Assembly: GCF_000375645.1 (NCBI RefSeq)
Contig: NZ_AQWR01000012.1
Coordinates: 1-54,218 of the forward strand
Direction: 5' to 3'
DNA length: 54,218 bases
Source: Porphyromonas bennonis DSM 23058 = JCM 16335
GTDB taxonomy: Bacteria; Bacteroidota; Bacteroidia; Bacteroidales; Porphyromonadaceae
The notes under the pieces were generated by a model that saw only the letters and a list, made by a program, of their open reading frames with translations, was not told the DNA's origin and did not search any database. A program made the translations under genes and the position numbers. How positions within the stretch are numbered: position 1 is the stretch's first letter; each line of letters opens with the position of its first letter. Shown here piece after piece: positions 26,255 to 34,468 of the stretch.

Positions 26255-27057
26255 TTGCCGAGGATTACAGAGAGCAGTCGGATGAGACTGAGTCGGGTAT
26301 AGTCGTCGGGGAGCGCCTTGTCCGGCTTCATCGACGGCTTGGTGTCGTAGTCAGTTACCGTAAGCGCCAGCGTGGCAGGGTCGCCCATGGAGGGCATACG
26401 CAGCTCCACCTTCATCCGCTGAGGGAGAGGACGGTATCCGCTTATGGTGGCAAAGTGGGAGAAGGAGACGGTCACGCCGCCCGCTCTCCGTGGCAGGTCG
26501 ATCGACATACCGGTGAGATTGAGATCCAGGTCCATAAAGAGTTCGCTCCCGCTATCCCGGTCGGTGAAGCGGTATCCTCCCGGCTCCCGGCTCATCTGCA
26601 ACTCCTCTAAGCGCGAGGTGCTGACGGATCCGAAGAGGTCAAGGATGCTGATCGGTAGTGGTGGCGTGATATCCAGCGCCTCGTCCACACCGTAGCGGTC
26701 CATCTTGTCCAGCAAGATTACCCGATCCGGAAGCAGCGTTACCCGACCTGCCTCGAAGAGTCCCATTGGTCTCGCAGCGATCACCATCGCCTCCCCGGGG
26801 TAGATCGACATACGATAGCCACTGGAGAGATCGCCCTTGTCTCCCGCTGAGACGGAGAGCATACCGCGCACATCGGCGAGCGGGTAGGAGGGAAGTGCGG
26901 CATAGCCTCGGATCACTTCGCTCTTGGAGAGAGTCCCAATGGCCCCCGAGCGACTGACGGTGCTTCTCCGCGAGCCGCAAGAGGTGGCAACGAGTAGAAG
27001 CAGTCCCAGCAGGGGAAGTAGAGTGAGGGGCGCAGTTCGGTTTATGGTCTGTCTCAT
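26251..27057 (-). CDS. DUF4292 lipoprotein
   Basis: 268 aa with a lipoprotein signal (LLPLLGLLLLVATSCGSR; lipobox ATSC). The mature part is a beta-rich fold resembling LolA/LolB-like sheets, with MSIYPGEAMVIAARPMGLFE and a C-terminal YTRLSLIRLLSVILGK. DUF4292 is a Bacteroidetes family commonly next to a TPR protein and an EnvC-like peptidase, as here. A role in envelope assembly is inferred from this neighbourhood. Confidence 0.85.
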   Translation of the reverse strand: MRQTINRTAPLTLLPLLGLLLLVATSCGSRRSTVSRSGAIGTLSKSEVIRGYAALPSYPLADVRGMLSVSAGDKGDLSSGYRMSIYPGEAMVIAARPMGLFEAGRVTLLPDRVILLDKMDRYGVDEALDITPPLPISILDLFGSVSTSRLEELQMSREPGGYRFTDRDSGSELFMDLDLNLTGMSIDLPRRAGGVTVSFSHFATISGYRPLPQRMKVELRMPSMGDPATLALTVTDYDTKPSMKPDKALPDDYTRLSLIRLLSVILGK

Positions 27058-27096
27058 GGTGCTTTTCCTTGATCTAAGTGACTAATCTACGCCGAG

Positions 27097-28854
27097 TCAG
27101 TCTGTCGCAGGCTCAGCTTTTTTCTTCTTCATCTCTGTGATGGCCTCCACCTTTTGTGCCACCCTCTTCGTGTCGCCCCCGCTCTCCAGACAGTGACGCC
27201 ACGCCTCGATCGCCTCGTCATACCGATCCTCTGCAGTCAGGATCTCGGCGAGGTGCTCGTAGAGCGTCGGGTCGGGTATCTCCGTTGCCTCGATTGCCTT
27301 CTTTATATAGATCAGGGCGAGCATCGACGAGCCCTTGCGGTAGAGCACCCAGGCGTAGGTATCGAGGTAGGTCCCGTTGTCCGGCTCCAGCTTTATTGCC
27401 TGTCGGGCAAGCTTCTCCGCCTTGTCGAGGTCGGCCGGAGTGCCGGACTTCTCCGTGAGGAAGTAGGCGTAGTTATTGTACGCCGGGGGCAGTGGCTGGC
27501 TCACCGCTGCCTCGTAGTAGGGTCTCGCTGCATCGAAGTTTCCCCCGCCACTCAGGTCATCTGCCCGCAGGAGTGCCAGCTGAGGGTAAAACCGATCCTC
27601 CATCGAGACCACCGTGAGGGCATCGTCCAGCTGTCTGCGATAGCCGGTCGTGTCACCCGCATTCACCGCCAGGAGGGCAAGGTAAAGGCGGAAGACTCCC
27701 TCCTCCGGCAGTGCCTCGTGACCCGCCTCGGCATAGTGGCGAAGATTGGTCGTGTCCTCGGCAGCCGCATAGCGGTCGGTGAAGTAGACGTACGGCGACA
27801 CCAGCTCCACGCGATCATTCACCAGCCTGTCCAGTATCCCCTCCGCTGCGACCGTATCGCCCAGCAGCAGATAGTCCTGCGAGAGTCCGAGCCGAAGCTG
27901 CGGGGTCTGGGGGAAGAGCTTGGCGATCTCAGCCCGCACCTTCACCACCTCTCGCCGCGCCTCAGTGGCACTCGGTGACTCCTTATATAAGGTCTGGATC
28001 AGCGACTCCACCTGCTCCGGGTCGATCCCCTCACTCCGAGACTGACGGAGGATGTACTTCGCCCCCTCGCGATACCGCTCCCGCCGAGCGAGGTAGGTCA
28101 CCTCGGCCACCCGCAGTGCGTCGCTGTCGTCGCCTTGCTTTCGCAGCTGCTCCAGAGCCTTACCGGCACGGTCGTAGTCGCCTGCCGAGAGATAGAGGTA
28201 GAAGAGTACCGTCTGCGTCGTCGGTTCGCCCGAGTGGGTCTTGCCGTACTCCTCCAGTAGCTCCATCGCCTTATCCTGCTGTCCCGCCTGCATATAGAGC
28301 CCCGCGAGTCCCGATACCTGCCGCGGGTCATCGCGGCTCAGTTCGACGATCTTCTTCCCCACCTCGATTGCCTTATCCCACTTCTCCTCCGATCGGTAGG
28401 CCTGCTGCAGGAGGATGAGGAGGAAGTGGTCATCCGGCACCCTCGCCAGCAGCTCCGTGATCACCTCCTCGGCGGTGGCAAAGTCCTGATTGGCAAGCGC
28501 CATCCGGGCGAGAGGCTCGCCGATCAGATGATCTCCGTGCGAAGCGCGATAGGCACGCATGAGATAGGCCTGAGCCTGCTCCGGCTGACCCAGCTGGCTG
28601 AGGACGAAGCCGATGTCTGAGAGCGCGGACGCCTGAGTCGAGTCGGCCAGGTTGGCGAGCCAGAGATGGGAGAGGTAGGGTGAGAGCTCGCTCTCCGCAT
28701 CGAGGGGCTCCAGGCAGAGCGCCCGACGGTAGAAGTCGCTGTAGAGCAGCTCCGGACTGTCGTCCCTCGGGGTCTGTGCCGCGAGGGGAGAGCAGAGCGC
28801 CAGCACTGCCGTCAGGTGTAGGATGGGTAATATCTTCTTGTACAAAGCCGTCAC
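27097..28854 (-). CDS. Large secreted TPR protein
   Basis: 585 aa, signal peptide to about residue 26 (CSPLAAQ). At least ten TPR motifs fill the rest, for example GFVLSQLGQPEQAQAYLMRA, AGLYMQAGQQDKAMELLEEY and, near the end, LYEHLAEILTAEDRYDEAIE. It is a periplasmic protein-protein interaction scaffold. It is the first gene of the TPR, DUF4292, EnvC-like, ribF operon; that order is common in Bacteroidales, where dut is often upstream, but dut is absent here. A near-consensus -7 box (TACCTTTA, 28881-28888 minus) precedes it. Confidence 0.88.
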   Translation of the reverse strand: MTALYKKILPILHLTAVLALCSPLAAQTPRDDSPELLYSDFYRRALCLEPLDAESELSPYLSHLWLANLADSTQASALSDIGFVLSQLGQPEQAQAYLMRAYRASHGDHLIGEPLARMALANQDFATAEEVITELLARVPDDHFLLILLQQAYRSEEKWDKAIEVGKKIVELSRDDPRQVSGLAGLYMQAGQQDKAMELLEEYGKTHSGEPTTQTVLFYLYLSAGDYDRAGKALEQLRKQGDDSDALRVAEVTYLARRERYREGAKYILRQSRSEGIDPEQVESLIQTLYKESPSATEARREVVKVRAEIAKLFPQTPQLRLGLSQDYLLLGDTVAAEGILDRLVNDRVELVSPYVYFTDRYAAAEDTTNLRHYAEAGHEALPEEGVFRLYLALLAVNAGDTTGYRRQLDDALTVVSMEDRFYPQLALLRADDLSGGGNFDAARPYYEAAVSQPLPPAYNNYAYFLTEKSGTPADLDKAEKLARQAIKLEPDNGTYLDTYAWVLYRKGSSMLALIYIKKAIEATEIPDPTLYEHLAEILTAEDRYDEAIEAWRHCLESGGDTKRVAQKVEAITEMKKKKAEPATD

Positions 28855-28985
28855 GATCTTATGCCTATAATATCGGCAGGTAAAGGTACCAAAAATGCCC
28901 CTCGAAGTGCAAGTGACTACCGCACTCCCGGCCTCCGCAGGAGCAATAGACTCGGCAAGTGTATCGCTATATGGGAGGAAATCAG

Positions 28986-28993
28986 TATCTTTG
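28986..28993 (+). promoter_or_regulatory. -7 box of rplY
   Basis: TATCTTTG fits TAnnTTTG. The predicted leader of about 80 bases before the rplY ATG (29080) is long for this genome and could hold a control structure, but I see no clear hairpin. The rest of 28855-29079 holds only the diverging promoters. Confidence 0.55.
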
Positions 28994-29079
28994 CATGCTT
29001 TTCTTATGGAAAAGGCCTATCAAGGTGTGATGGGAAATTAGGAAGAGCTAATTTTGAGTAACACAACTAATAAGCAAGT

Positions 29080-29727
29080 ATGAAGACGTACAGTCTCAGT
29101 GCCACCGTCCGCAAGGAGGTGGGCAAGAAGGCGACCCGCGACCAGCGTCGCCAGGGTCTGATCCCCGTAGAGATCTATGGTGGTGAGAAGAATCAGAGCC
29201 TCCTCGTGTCCAAGAAGGAGGTGCGCAACCTGATCTACTCCCCCGACGTGCACACGGTCGAGCTCTCTGTAGAGGGTGGCGACAAGGTGATGTGCATCGT
29301 GCAGGACCTGCAGTTCCACCCCGTCACCGACGAGGTGCTGCACATTGACCTCCTCCAGATCTCTGAGGATAAGCCTATCGTAGTCAATATGCCCATCGTC
29401 CTCGATGGATTCGCTAAGGGTGTCCGTGCCGGTGGTACGCTGATCACTCGTATGCGCTACCTCAAGGTCAAGGGTCTCTATACCAATATCCCCGATCGTC
29501 TCCACATCGACATCACCAATATGGGTGTCGACCAGCCGATCCAGGTACGCAATCTGAGCTTCGACAACCTCGAGCTGCTCAACGCCGGCAACGCCGTCGT
29601 CGCCACCATCAAGTCCTCCCGTGAGATGGCCGCTATGGCTGCCCAGATGGAGGCTGAGGAGGAGGCTGCAGCACCCGCTGCTCCCGAGGCTCCGGCTGAG
29701 GAGGCTGCTGAGGAGTCCGCAGAGTAA
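29080..29727 (+). CDS. rplY: Large ribosomal subunit protein bL25 (CTC form)
   Basis: 215 aa. The N-terminal 5S-rRNA-binding domain (1-90; KATRDQRRQGLIPVEIYGG) is followed by the TL5/CTC C-terminal domain (about 95-185; IVVNMPIVLDGFAKGVRAGG). An Ala/Glu-rich acidic tail (about 187-215) is typical of Bacteroidetes. It binds 5S rRNA in the central protuberance. It stands alone between its own promoter and terminator. Confidence 0.96.
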   Translation: MKTYSLSATVRKEVGKKATRDQRRQGLIPVEIYGGEKNQSLLVSKKEVRNLIYSPDVHTVELSVEGGDKVMCIVQDLQFHPVTDEVLHIDLLQISEDKPIVVNMPIVLDGFAKGVRAGGTLITRMRYLKVKGLYTNIPDRLHIDITNMGVDQPIQVRNLSFDNLELLNAGNAVVATIKSSREMAAMAAQMEAEEEAAAPAAPEAPAEEAAEESAE

Positions 29728-29785
29728 GCTACCTACCCCCTCACTCCCGCACTTGACTTGCAGGAGCCGACGGGTAGCATGATCC

Positions 29786-29834
29786 AAGGAGAGACACCCG
29801 TGCCGGTATGGTGGGGTGGCTCTCCTTTATTTTT
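29786..29834 (+). terminator. Rho-independent terminator of rplY touching the next start codon
   Basis: A 14-bp stem with one mismatch (29786-29799/29814-29827) is followed by a T-rich run (29826-29834). The ATG of the next gene follows at 29836, so the tail lies where a ribosome-binding region would be. Confidence 0.75.
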
Positions 29835-29835
29835 T

Positions 29836-30441
29836 ATGGCAAAGAAGAGTAAATACCTCGAGGTGGGAGAGATCCTCGTCAGCCCGGAGATCATCACCGA
29901 GTACTTCGCGTGTGACCTCGAGGTCTGTCGGGGCGCCTGCTGCGTGGAGGGCGTGGAGGGCGCTCCGGTGGCAGAGGAGGAGAAAGCTCCCCTGCTGGAG
30001 ACGCTTCCCCAAGTGATCGACACCATCCCGCCTGCCAACGTCGACTACATGACGGCGCACGGCGTGCTCTACAGCCCGGCTCCGGGAGCTTGGGCGACTA
30101 TGATCGTCGACGGGGGGCGGTGCGTCTTCACCTGCAATGAGGAAGGCGAGTGCTGTCGCTGTGCCTTCGAGAAGTGCTTCACAGAGGGTCGGCAGTCGCT
30201 CTTCTACAAGCCGATCTCCTGCCACCTATACCCGGTGCGCACCCGGCGGACTGATGCCGGGCGGACGATCCTCTACTATGACGTCTGGTCTCCCCTCTGC
30301 GATGCGGCAGTGGCGCGGGGTCGACGGGAGGGGGTCCGGATCTACCGCTTCGTCCGGTCAGCGCTCGTGCGCGTCTACGGAGCTGAGTGGTACAGCCAGC
30401 TGGAGGAGGTGGCAGATCATTATCTATCAAGTCATGAGTGA
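29836..30441 (+). CDS. DUF3109 family Cys-rich protein
   Basis: 201 aa from ATG 29836. An upstream in-frame ATG at 29758 would translate through the terminator hairpin and is rejected. It carries a Cys cluster [14 protein letters not shown], then [20 protein letters not shown] and [12 protein letters not shown], the pattern of the DUF3109/YkgJ-like CxxxCC metal-binding families. It is probably a cytoplasmic Fe- or Zn-binding protein of unknown role. It overlaps pth by 8 bp. A promoter would have to lie within or upstream of the rplY terminator. Confidence 0.87.
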   Translation: MAKKSKYLEVGEILVSPEIITEYFACDLEVCRGACCVEGVEGAPVAEEEKAPLLETLPQVIDTIPPANVDYMTAHGVLYSPAPGAWATMIVDGGRCVFTCNEEGECCRCAFEKCFTEGRQSLFYKPISCHLYPVRTRRTDAGRTILYYDVWSPLCDAAVARGRREGVRIYRFVRSALVRVYGAEWYSQLEEVADHYLSSHE

Positions 30442-31045
30442 GTCAAGCAAATACCTGATCGTGGGGATCGGCAATCCCGGCCCCGAGTACCGTGATACCC
30501 GACACAACGCAGGCTTCCGCGTCCTGAGCGCACTGGCGGAGGAGGGGGGTGTCGCCTTTGAGGACAAGCGCTACGGCATGGTCGCCCAGATGAGGGTGAA
30601 GAATAAGATCCTCATCCTCCTCAAGCCCTCCACCTACGTCAATCTCAGCGGCGACGCCGTCCGGTACTGGATGAAGAAGGAGAATATCCCGCAGGAGAAC
30701 CTCTTCGTCGTCGTCGATGACCTGAATATCCCCTTTGGCGAATTTCGCATTCGCGCCCAGGGCAGCCCCGGCGGACACAACGGCCTGAAGCACATCGAGG
30801 CGACGCTGGGGAGTGCGAAGTACGCCCGCCTTCGCTTTGGCATAGGCTCCCACTACGCCAAGGGAGGGCAGATCGACTATGTCCTCGGCTCCTTTGACGA
30901 AGAGGAGGAGGCTCAGTGGCCCAACCTTGCCATCCTCGCCGCTGAGGTGATCCGCAGCTTTGCCCTACAGGGCATCGAGCGGACGATGAATACCTACAAC
31001 GCCCGTACCAAGGACGAGGCGCACAAGAAGAGTCATCATCACTAA
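30434..31045 (+). CDS. pth: Peptidyl-tRNA hydrolase
   Basis: 203 aa from ATG 30434. A much longer open frame upstream is the shadow of the DUF3109 gene. Motifs include [18 protein letters not shown] (catalytic His and Asn), [25 protein letters not shown] (catalytic Asp) and [17 protein letters not shown]. It recycles peptidyl-tRNA released prematurely from ribosomes. The C terminus carries a His-rich tail (KKSHHH). Translationally coupled to DUF3109. Confidence 0.97.
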   Translation: MSESSKYLIVGIGNPGPEYRDTRHNAGFRVLSALAEEGGVAFEDKRYGMVAQMRVKNKILILLKPSTYVNLSGDAVRYWMKKENIPQENLFVVVDDLNIPFGEFRIRAQGSPGGHNGLKHIEATLGSAKYARLRFGIGSHYAKGGQIDYVLGSFDEEEEAQWPNLAILAAEVIRSFALQGIERTMNTYNARTKDEAHKKSHHH

Positions 31046-31064
31046 GAGAGAGAAAAACTGACCC

Positions 31065-31577
31065 ATGGAAGACCTACGTATAGACCGCTGGCTCTGGGGC
31101 GTCCGAGTCTTCAAGACCCGCTCCATAGCCGCCAAGGCGTGTAAGATCAATCGTGTCACCCGCGACGGCGTCTCCCTCAAGCCCGCCTCCAAGGTGAGGG
31201 TGGGGGATCGCATCGAGGTGAAAAAGCCCCCGATGACCTTCACCTTCGAGGTGGTGGGTCTCCCCAAGGCGCGCGTGGGAGCCAAGCTGGTACCCGAGTA
31301 TCTCAAGAACGTCACCCCGCGGAGCGAGTACGAGATCCTCGAGACGATGCAGGCGGCGTACCGTCAGGGGCGTGCCCGCGGCACAGGTCGCCCGACGAAG
31401 AAGGAGCGGCGCGATCTGGAGCAATTCATGGACCCGTCGCAGTATATCCCCGACTGGCTCGATGACGACGATCCCGAGCTGCGGGAGGATACTGCGGACG
31501 CCGAGACGGACGACCTTGAGCAGCTGGAGCGCGACGAGCAGGAGATGCTCGACGACCTCGGCTTCTGGGACGACTGA
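31065..31577 (+). CDS. S4 RNA-binding protein, Hsp15/RqcP-like
   Basis: 170 aa. The S4 domain (residues 3-65) begins LRIDRWLWGVRVFKTRSIA and continues RVTRDGVSLKPASKVRVGD. A basic segment (GRPTKKERRDLEQFM) and a strongly acidic C-terminal tail rich in Asp and Glu follow. Hsp15 proteins bind stalled 50S-peptidyl-tRNA complexes, and the adjacent pth acts on peptidyl-tRNA, so the pairing is functionally coherent. It follows pth by 19 bp. Confidence 0.9.
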   Translation: MEDLRIDRWLWGVRVFKTRSIAAKACKINRVTRDGVSLKPASKVRVGDRIEVKKPPMTFTFEVVGLPKARVGAKLVPEYLKNVTPRSEYEILETMQAAYRQGRARGTGRPTKKERRDLEQFMDPSQYIPDWLDDDDPELREDTADAETDDLEQLERDEQEMLDDLGFWDD

Positions 31578-31638
31578 CAGCGGTATCCCGGATAGGTTCC
31601 TAAGTCCCTCTCCGACACAGGTTTGGAGGTAGCCATTT

Positions 31639-31698
31639 CTAATACCGGTATTAGTCGCAACTAATACCGGTATTACTGTTTTCTATTACCGGTAATAG
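31639..31698. repeat. Array 2 of three 16-bp palindromes at 22-bp period
   Basis: Units CTAATACCGGTATTAG (31639-31654), CTAATACCGGTATTAC (31661-31676) and CTATTACCGGTAATAG (31683-31698), with spacers TCGCAA and TGTTTT, form the best-preserved array. It lies 62 bp after the S4 gene. The rest of 31578-31961 contains a small hairpin and a GACGAGTCG tandem pair (31741-31758), with no credible gene. Confidence 0.9.
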
Positions 31699-31921
31699 AT
31701 TTCCCTCTGATAGGGAGGGCTGAGGCGTGCTATCTTGTCCGACGAGTCGGACGAGTCGGACGGAGCAAAAGGCGAAAGACCAGGGGGTGAGCCGGAAGGG
31801 ACGCGGCGCACCCCGTAGGGCGCACCGCTGCTTGCTTTCTCGCCCTCTCCCGGACGATCCATCCGGGGGATGTGTCTTTCTTCGACCACTATACAATTCT
31901 TTAGTCTGGGGGGATTTTGTG

Positions 31922-31929
31922 TAGATTTG
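31922..31929 (+). promoter_or_regulatory. -7 box of the ASCH-like gene
   Basis: TAGATTTG fits TAnnTTTG. The predicted start lies about 26 bases before the ATG at 31962. No -33 element is evident. Confidence 0.5.
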
Positions 31930-31961
31930 TTAGCAGATAATGGAATGGCAAGGACAGGACT

Positions 31962-32993
31962 ATGATGAACCTAAGTAAAGCAATCAAGGATGCCCTCCAC
32001 AGGCATCAGCTCGAGGAGACTGATCTCCTCTGTCTCGAGATCTCGGACGAGGTACTCGACAGGATCGTGGCCGGTCGCAAGCGGGTGGACTTCCGCGAGC
32101 TAACCGAGTATTACGAGCAATTGCTCTTCCCGAGCTTCGATGAGAGTCTCCCCTCGACGAGGCTCTCCAAGCCCTACAAGGTGGTACTCTACCAGAGTAC
32201 GTCGCCTGAGGGGACACGATCGACCCTTGTGCGCCTTCCTCAGATCCACTTTAATGACGAAGAGCGACAGCGGTATGACAGGAGCGAGAGCCCGGTGATC
32301 ATCGACTACTACGGCATAGATGAGGGGGAGACCTCGGAGATGGCCGACTTCGTCGGCGACGAGATTGCCCAGGAGGCGTACAATGAGGGGCTGGAGGATC
32401 AGGATCCATTCTTCGCCATTCTGCTCGGAGAGGTGCTGCTGGACGAGGATCCAAGGAGGGATCAGAAGGAGGAGCACTGGAGGCAGATCCGCGAGGAGGG
32501 ACCGCAATTTGAGAAGCTGATCGATCGGAAAGCGTCACCCCTCCCGGAGGAGGCAGCGGAGATGCTTCGTCAGCACAACCTCGCTCCGGATGAGGTGCTT
32601 CGCCTCGAGGTGAAGCGCAGCCACTTCGGTGAGATCCTGAAGGACAAGTGCTACCTTGCCATCCTGGCGCCCACGAGCGACTTTATGGAGACGATCCTCG
32701 TCCCCAGGACCAAGAGTGTCAAGCCTTATCGGGCGATCCTCTTCGAGACACGTGACGAGGAGCCGACGCGCTACGCTCTGACCTCGCTCTTCCTCCCCAC
32801 TAAGGAGGAGCTGGAGGAGGGGATGCCTGATGAACCGCTTGTCATCGTCTATCACGGAGATGACAAGGGCGAGATCGCTACACCAGAGGATACGCTGGGC
32901 GTGACCCTCGCCGCCGCAGTCTATGAGCGGGGACTGGTGGAGAGGGACGACTTCGCCGTCATCCCCACCAATGAGCTCCTCGCCTCCCTCTGA
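31962..32993 (+). CDS. Unknown two-lobed protein with ASCH/PUA-like N-terminal repeat
   Basis: 343 aa, very acidic, no signal or membrane segment. The two halves align. Lobe 1 (about 20-165) has LLCLEISDEVLDRIVAGRKR, KPYKVVLYQSTSPEGTRSTL and SPVIIDYYGIDEGE. Lobe 2 (about 210-343) has VLRLEVKRSHFGEILKDKCY, KPYRAILFETRDEEPTRYAL and EPLVIVYHGDDKGE. Lobe 1 contains a GxK...FRE pattern (AGRKRVDFRELTEYY) reminiscent of the ASCH domain RNA-binding GxKxxExR motif. Lobe 2 has lost it. No family is recognised with certainty and no function is assigned. Confidence 0.75.
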   Translation: MMNLSKAIKDALHRHQLEETDLLCLEISDEVLDRIVAGRKRVDFRELTEYYEQLLFPSFDESLPSTRLSKPYKVVLYQSTSPEGTRSTLVRLPQIHFNDEERQRYDRSESPVIIDYYGIDEGETSEMADFVGDEIAQEAYNEGLEDQDPFFAILLGEVLLDEDPRRDQKEEHWRQIREEGPQFEKLIDRKASPLPEEAAEMLRQHNLAPDEVLRLEVKRSHFGEILKDKCYLAILAPTSDFMETILVPRTKSVKPYRAILFETRDEEPTRYALTSLFLPTKEELEEGMPDEPLVIVYHGDDKGEIATPEDTLGVTLAAAVYERGLVERDDFAVIPTNELLASL

Positions 32994-33042
32994 CACACGC
33001 TACATTCGGCATTGACTTTTGATATAAAAAAGATTTGCTCCT

Positions 33043-33309
33043 ATGACGCCGGAAGAATTAGAGTTTGCTCGTACTTTCACTGATAAAGAGGTGATGTCAA
33101 GTGCCATTAGTCAGCTTAGAGGGCGTACGATCAATGAATACTATGAGACAACCGACGAAAACAAGAGGCAGGAGCTCGAGAAGCGTCAGCTGCTCCTGGA
33201 GTTTGAGGCCCGAGCTGTCCTGGGAGACGATGATAGAGCACATAGCATACAGGACAAGGTGATCAACCTCTATGGCCCGATGCTGAGGCATCTCAATGGT
33301 GTGGAGTGA
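33043..33309 (+). CDS. Small acidic hypothetical protein
   Basis: 88 aa, predicted largely helical, charged (EEFARTFTDKEVM-like start, QELEKRQLLLEFEARAVLGD in the middle). No recognisable family, signal or membrane segment. It follows the two-lobed gene by 49 bp. A near-consensus -7 box AAGATTTG (33030-33037) with TTGAC (33012) upstream may give it its own promoter. It codes plausibly but could be species-restricted. Confidence 0.55.
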   Translation: MTPEELEFARTFTDKEVMSSAISQLRGRTINEYYETTDENKRQELEKRQLLLEFEARAVLGDDDRAHSIQDKVINLYGPMLRHLNGVE

Positions 33310-33393
33310 TGTAGTGGGTGTGAGGGAGCTTTATGGGCATAGGCCCTGGAACAGCTCTGAGATTTGTTATGTTATGTAATCCTTTGAATTGAT

Positions 33394-33642
33394 ATGATAC
33401 AGAGTGATCGATTGCTTAGCTACTTCAGGTTTCTCTTCCTCGGGCTGGCTCTAGTCTATGGGGTCTATTGGATCCTTGCCACGTTTGTCTTCAGAGACTG
33501 GTATATGAGCAAGCCTCTTGACGCACTATTTTTCGTGTTCTGTGCCGGCTATTGCCTCCTCCACGAGAAGGCTGATCGGCTGCATAAGATAGTCTGGACA
33601 AGCCTAATGCTCTTGCTCGGACTCTTTGCACTCCTCGTATAG
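33394..33642 (+). CDS. Small membrane protein of unknown function
   Basis: 82 aa with three hydrophobic stretches: FRFLFLGLALVYGVYWILATFVF (about 12-33), PLDALFFVFCAGYCLL (about 42-57) and VWTSLMLLLGLFALLV (67-82, the C terminus). It is probably an inner-membrane protein. No family recognised. It ends 30 bp before a strong terminator, so it is likely the last gene of the short plus-strand group starting at 31962. Confidence 0.6.
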   Translation: MIQSDRLLSYFRFLFLGLALVYGVYWILATFVFRDWYMSKPLDALFFVFCAGYCLLHEKADRLHKIVWTSLMLLLGLFALLV

Positions 33643-33672
33643 GAAGTCTCGCTCCCTTTGATCAGATACATA

Positions 33673-33709
33673 AGAGCGCCCCGCAGTCTCACTGACTGCG
33701 GGGCGCTCT
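33673..33709. terminator. Perfect hairpin terminator between convergent genes
   Basis: A perfect 16-bp inverted repeat (33673-33688/33694-33709) with a 5-nt loop lies between the small membrane gene and the convergent hipB copy. Confidence 0.75.
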
Positions 33710-33739
33710 CTATAATATTCGGGAGAGAATCTGGGGGTA

Positions 33740-34036
33740 CCTGCTTCATGGCTCACTTCCATTCTTTGCCTGCACACCTACCTCAGCCTCAAAGAGAGCA
33801 AGGACTTGGTTCGCTTTGTCGAGGCGAATGGTCGGCTTACCTGCCTCCAATTCACGGACAAAGCGGATGCCTACCCCGGTCTTCATACTGAGATCCAGCT
33901 GAGTCAGCCCGTACTCCTTGCGTTTCTCCCTCACAAATTCTGCAATGGTCATATCTGCTAAGATTATACCCGATAAGGATGATTACATGGTAAATATACG
34001 CTTTCTGCCTGAAATAACACCTATCGGGTATAAAAG
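33740..34036. repeat. Direct repeat A: duplicated hipB and its operator region
   Basis: Same orientation and length as 35918-36214 (repeat B), with about 97% identity by eye. It carries operator motifs TATACCCGATA (33965-33975) and TATCGGGTATA (34022-34032). A further diverged stretch of the duplication continues beyond the inserted MITE-like element (34469-34596). Confidence 0.9.
33746..33952 (-). CDS. hipB: HipB-type antitoxin, orphan second copy
   Basis: 68 aa, with the same protein sequence as the HipB at 35924-36130. The DNA differs at four positions, all silent. An Xre/HipB helix-turn-helix spans TQLDLSMKTGVGIRFVRELE. It stands on a 297-bp duplicated block (33740-34036 versus 35918-36214; eight differences by eye) that also includes the first three codons of hipS. 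After those the sequence diverges, so this copy has no toxin gene. Silent-only changes suggest it still makes functional repressor able to act on the other locus. Confidence 0.85.
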   Translation of the reverse strand: MTIAEFVREKRKEYGLTQLDLSMKTGVGIRFVRELEAGKPTIRLDKANQVLALFEAEVGVQAKNGSEP

Positions 34037-34040
34037 GACC

Positions 34041-34429
34041 AGGGGGTGACGCATTTGAGCTCTGCTGCAAAGACGCGAAAATCCCTGACGCTGAGAAATC
34101 CCGACTGCCGATCCCGCAGGGGCAGAGCCCCGTAGGGATCATCGTTTTTTAGCCCGCGTGTCGAGGCACGAAGTGCCGATGACCGCGGGAGAGGATGCCA
34201 AAAAAGATATACGACCCCGCTAGGGTGTCGCACTTATCAGGGAGTCAGGCAACCAGTGCGACACCCTGGCGGGGTCGCAATCGCTTGTGATGCCTGATCC
34301 ACGGGTCATCGGGGCTGCGCCCCTCGACCTGTGGCTATGGAGCGAGCACCCGCAAGGGGTGCTTCGTTCCCAACCCTTCACAATGAGTTGAATGTCTTCA
34401 GTACCCTTCAAATGCGTCACCCCTGATAT
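34041..34429. mobile_element. MITE-like palindromic element, copy 2 (inverted interior)
   Basis: Ends GGGGGTGACGCATTTGAG (34042-34059) and the complement TCAAATGCGTCACCCCT (34408-34424) match the ends of 17227-17645. The interior matches the reverse complement of copy 1. It keeps the 23-bp hairpin (34213-34235/34256-34278) and the other stems, while loops and linkers differ. AAGGAC occurs on both flanks, a possible partial target duplication. It interrupts the duplicated hipB upstream region just beyond the TATCGGGTATA operator. It contains no credible gene. Confidence 0.72.
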
Positions 34430-34468
34430 AAGGACTCGCTTTGCTGTCGTTGTGCTACGATCTGACGG

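Noticed and set aside
29758-29835. 26-residue N-terminal extension of the DUF3109 protein
   Set aside because: It would be translated from the rplY terminator hairpin and has no family similarity; the ATG at 29836 is the family start.
31639-31698. Palindrome arrays as short CRISPR arrays
   Set aside because: Repeats are 16 bp with only 6-nt spacers, always three units, and no cas gene is in the window.
31727-31924. 65-aa frame in the gap after palindrome array 2
   Set aside because: Pro/Arg-rich, built on a GACGAGTCG tandem repeat and hairpins, with no start context or similarity.
33549-33749. 66-aa minus frame beginning with the hipS start codons beside the orphan hipB
   Set aside because: Only the first three codons match hipS; the rest reads antisense through a terminator hairpin and the small membrane gene.
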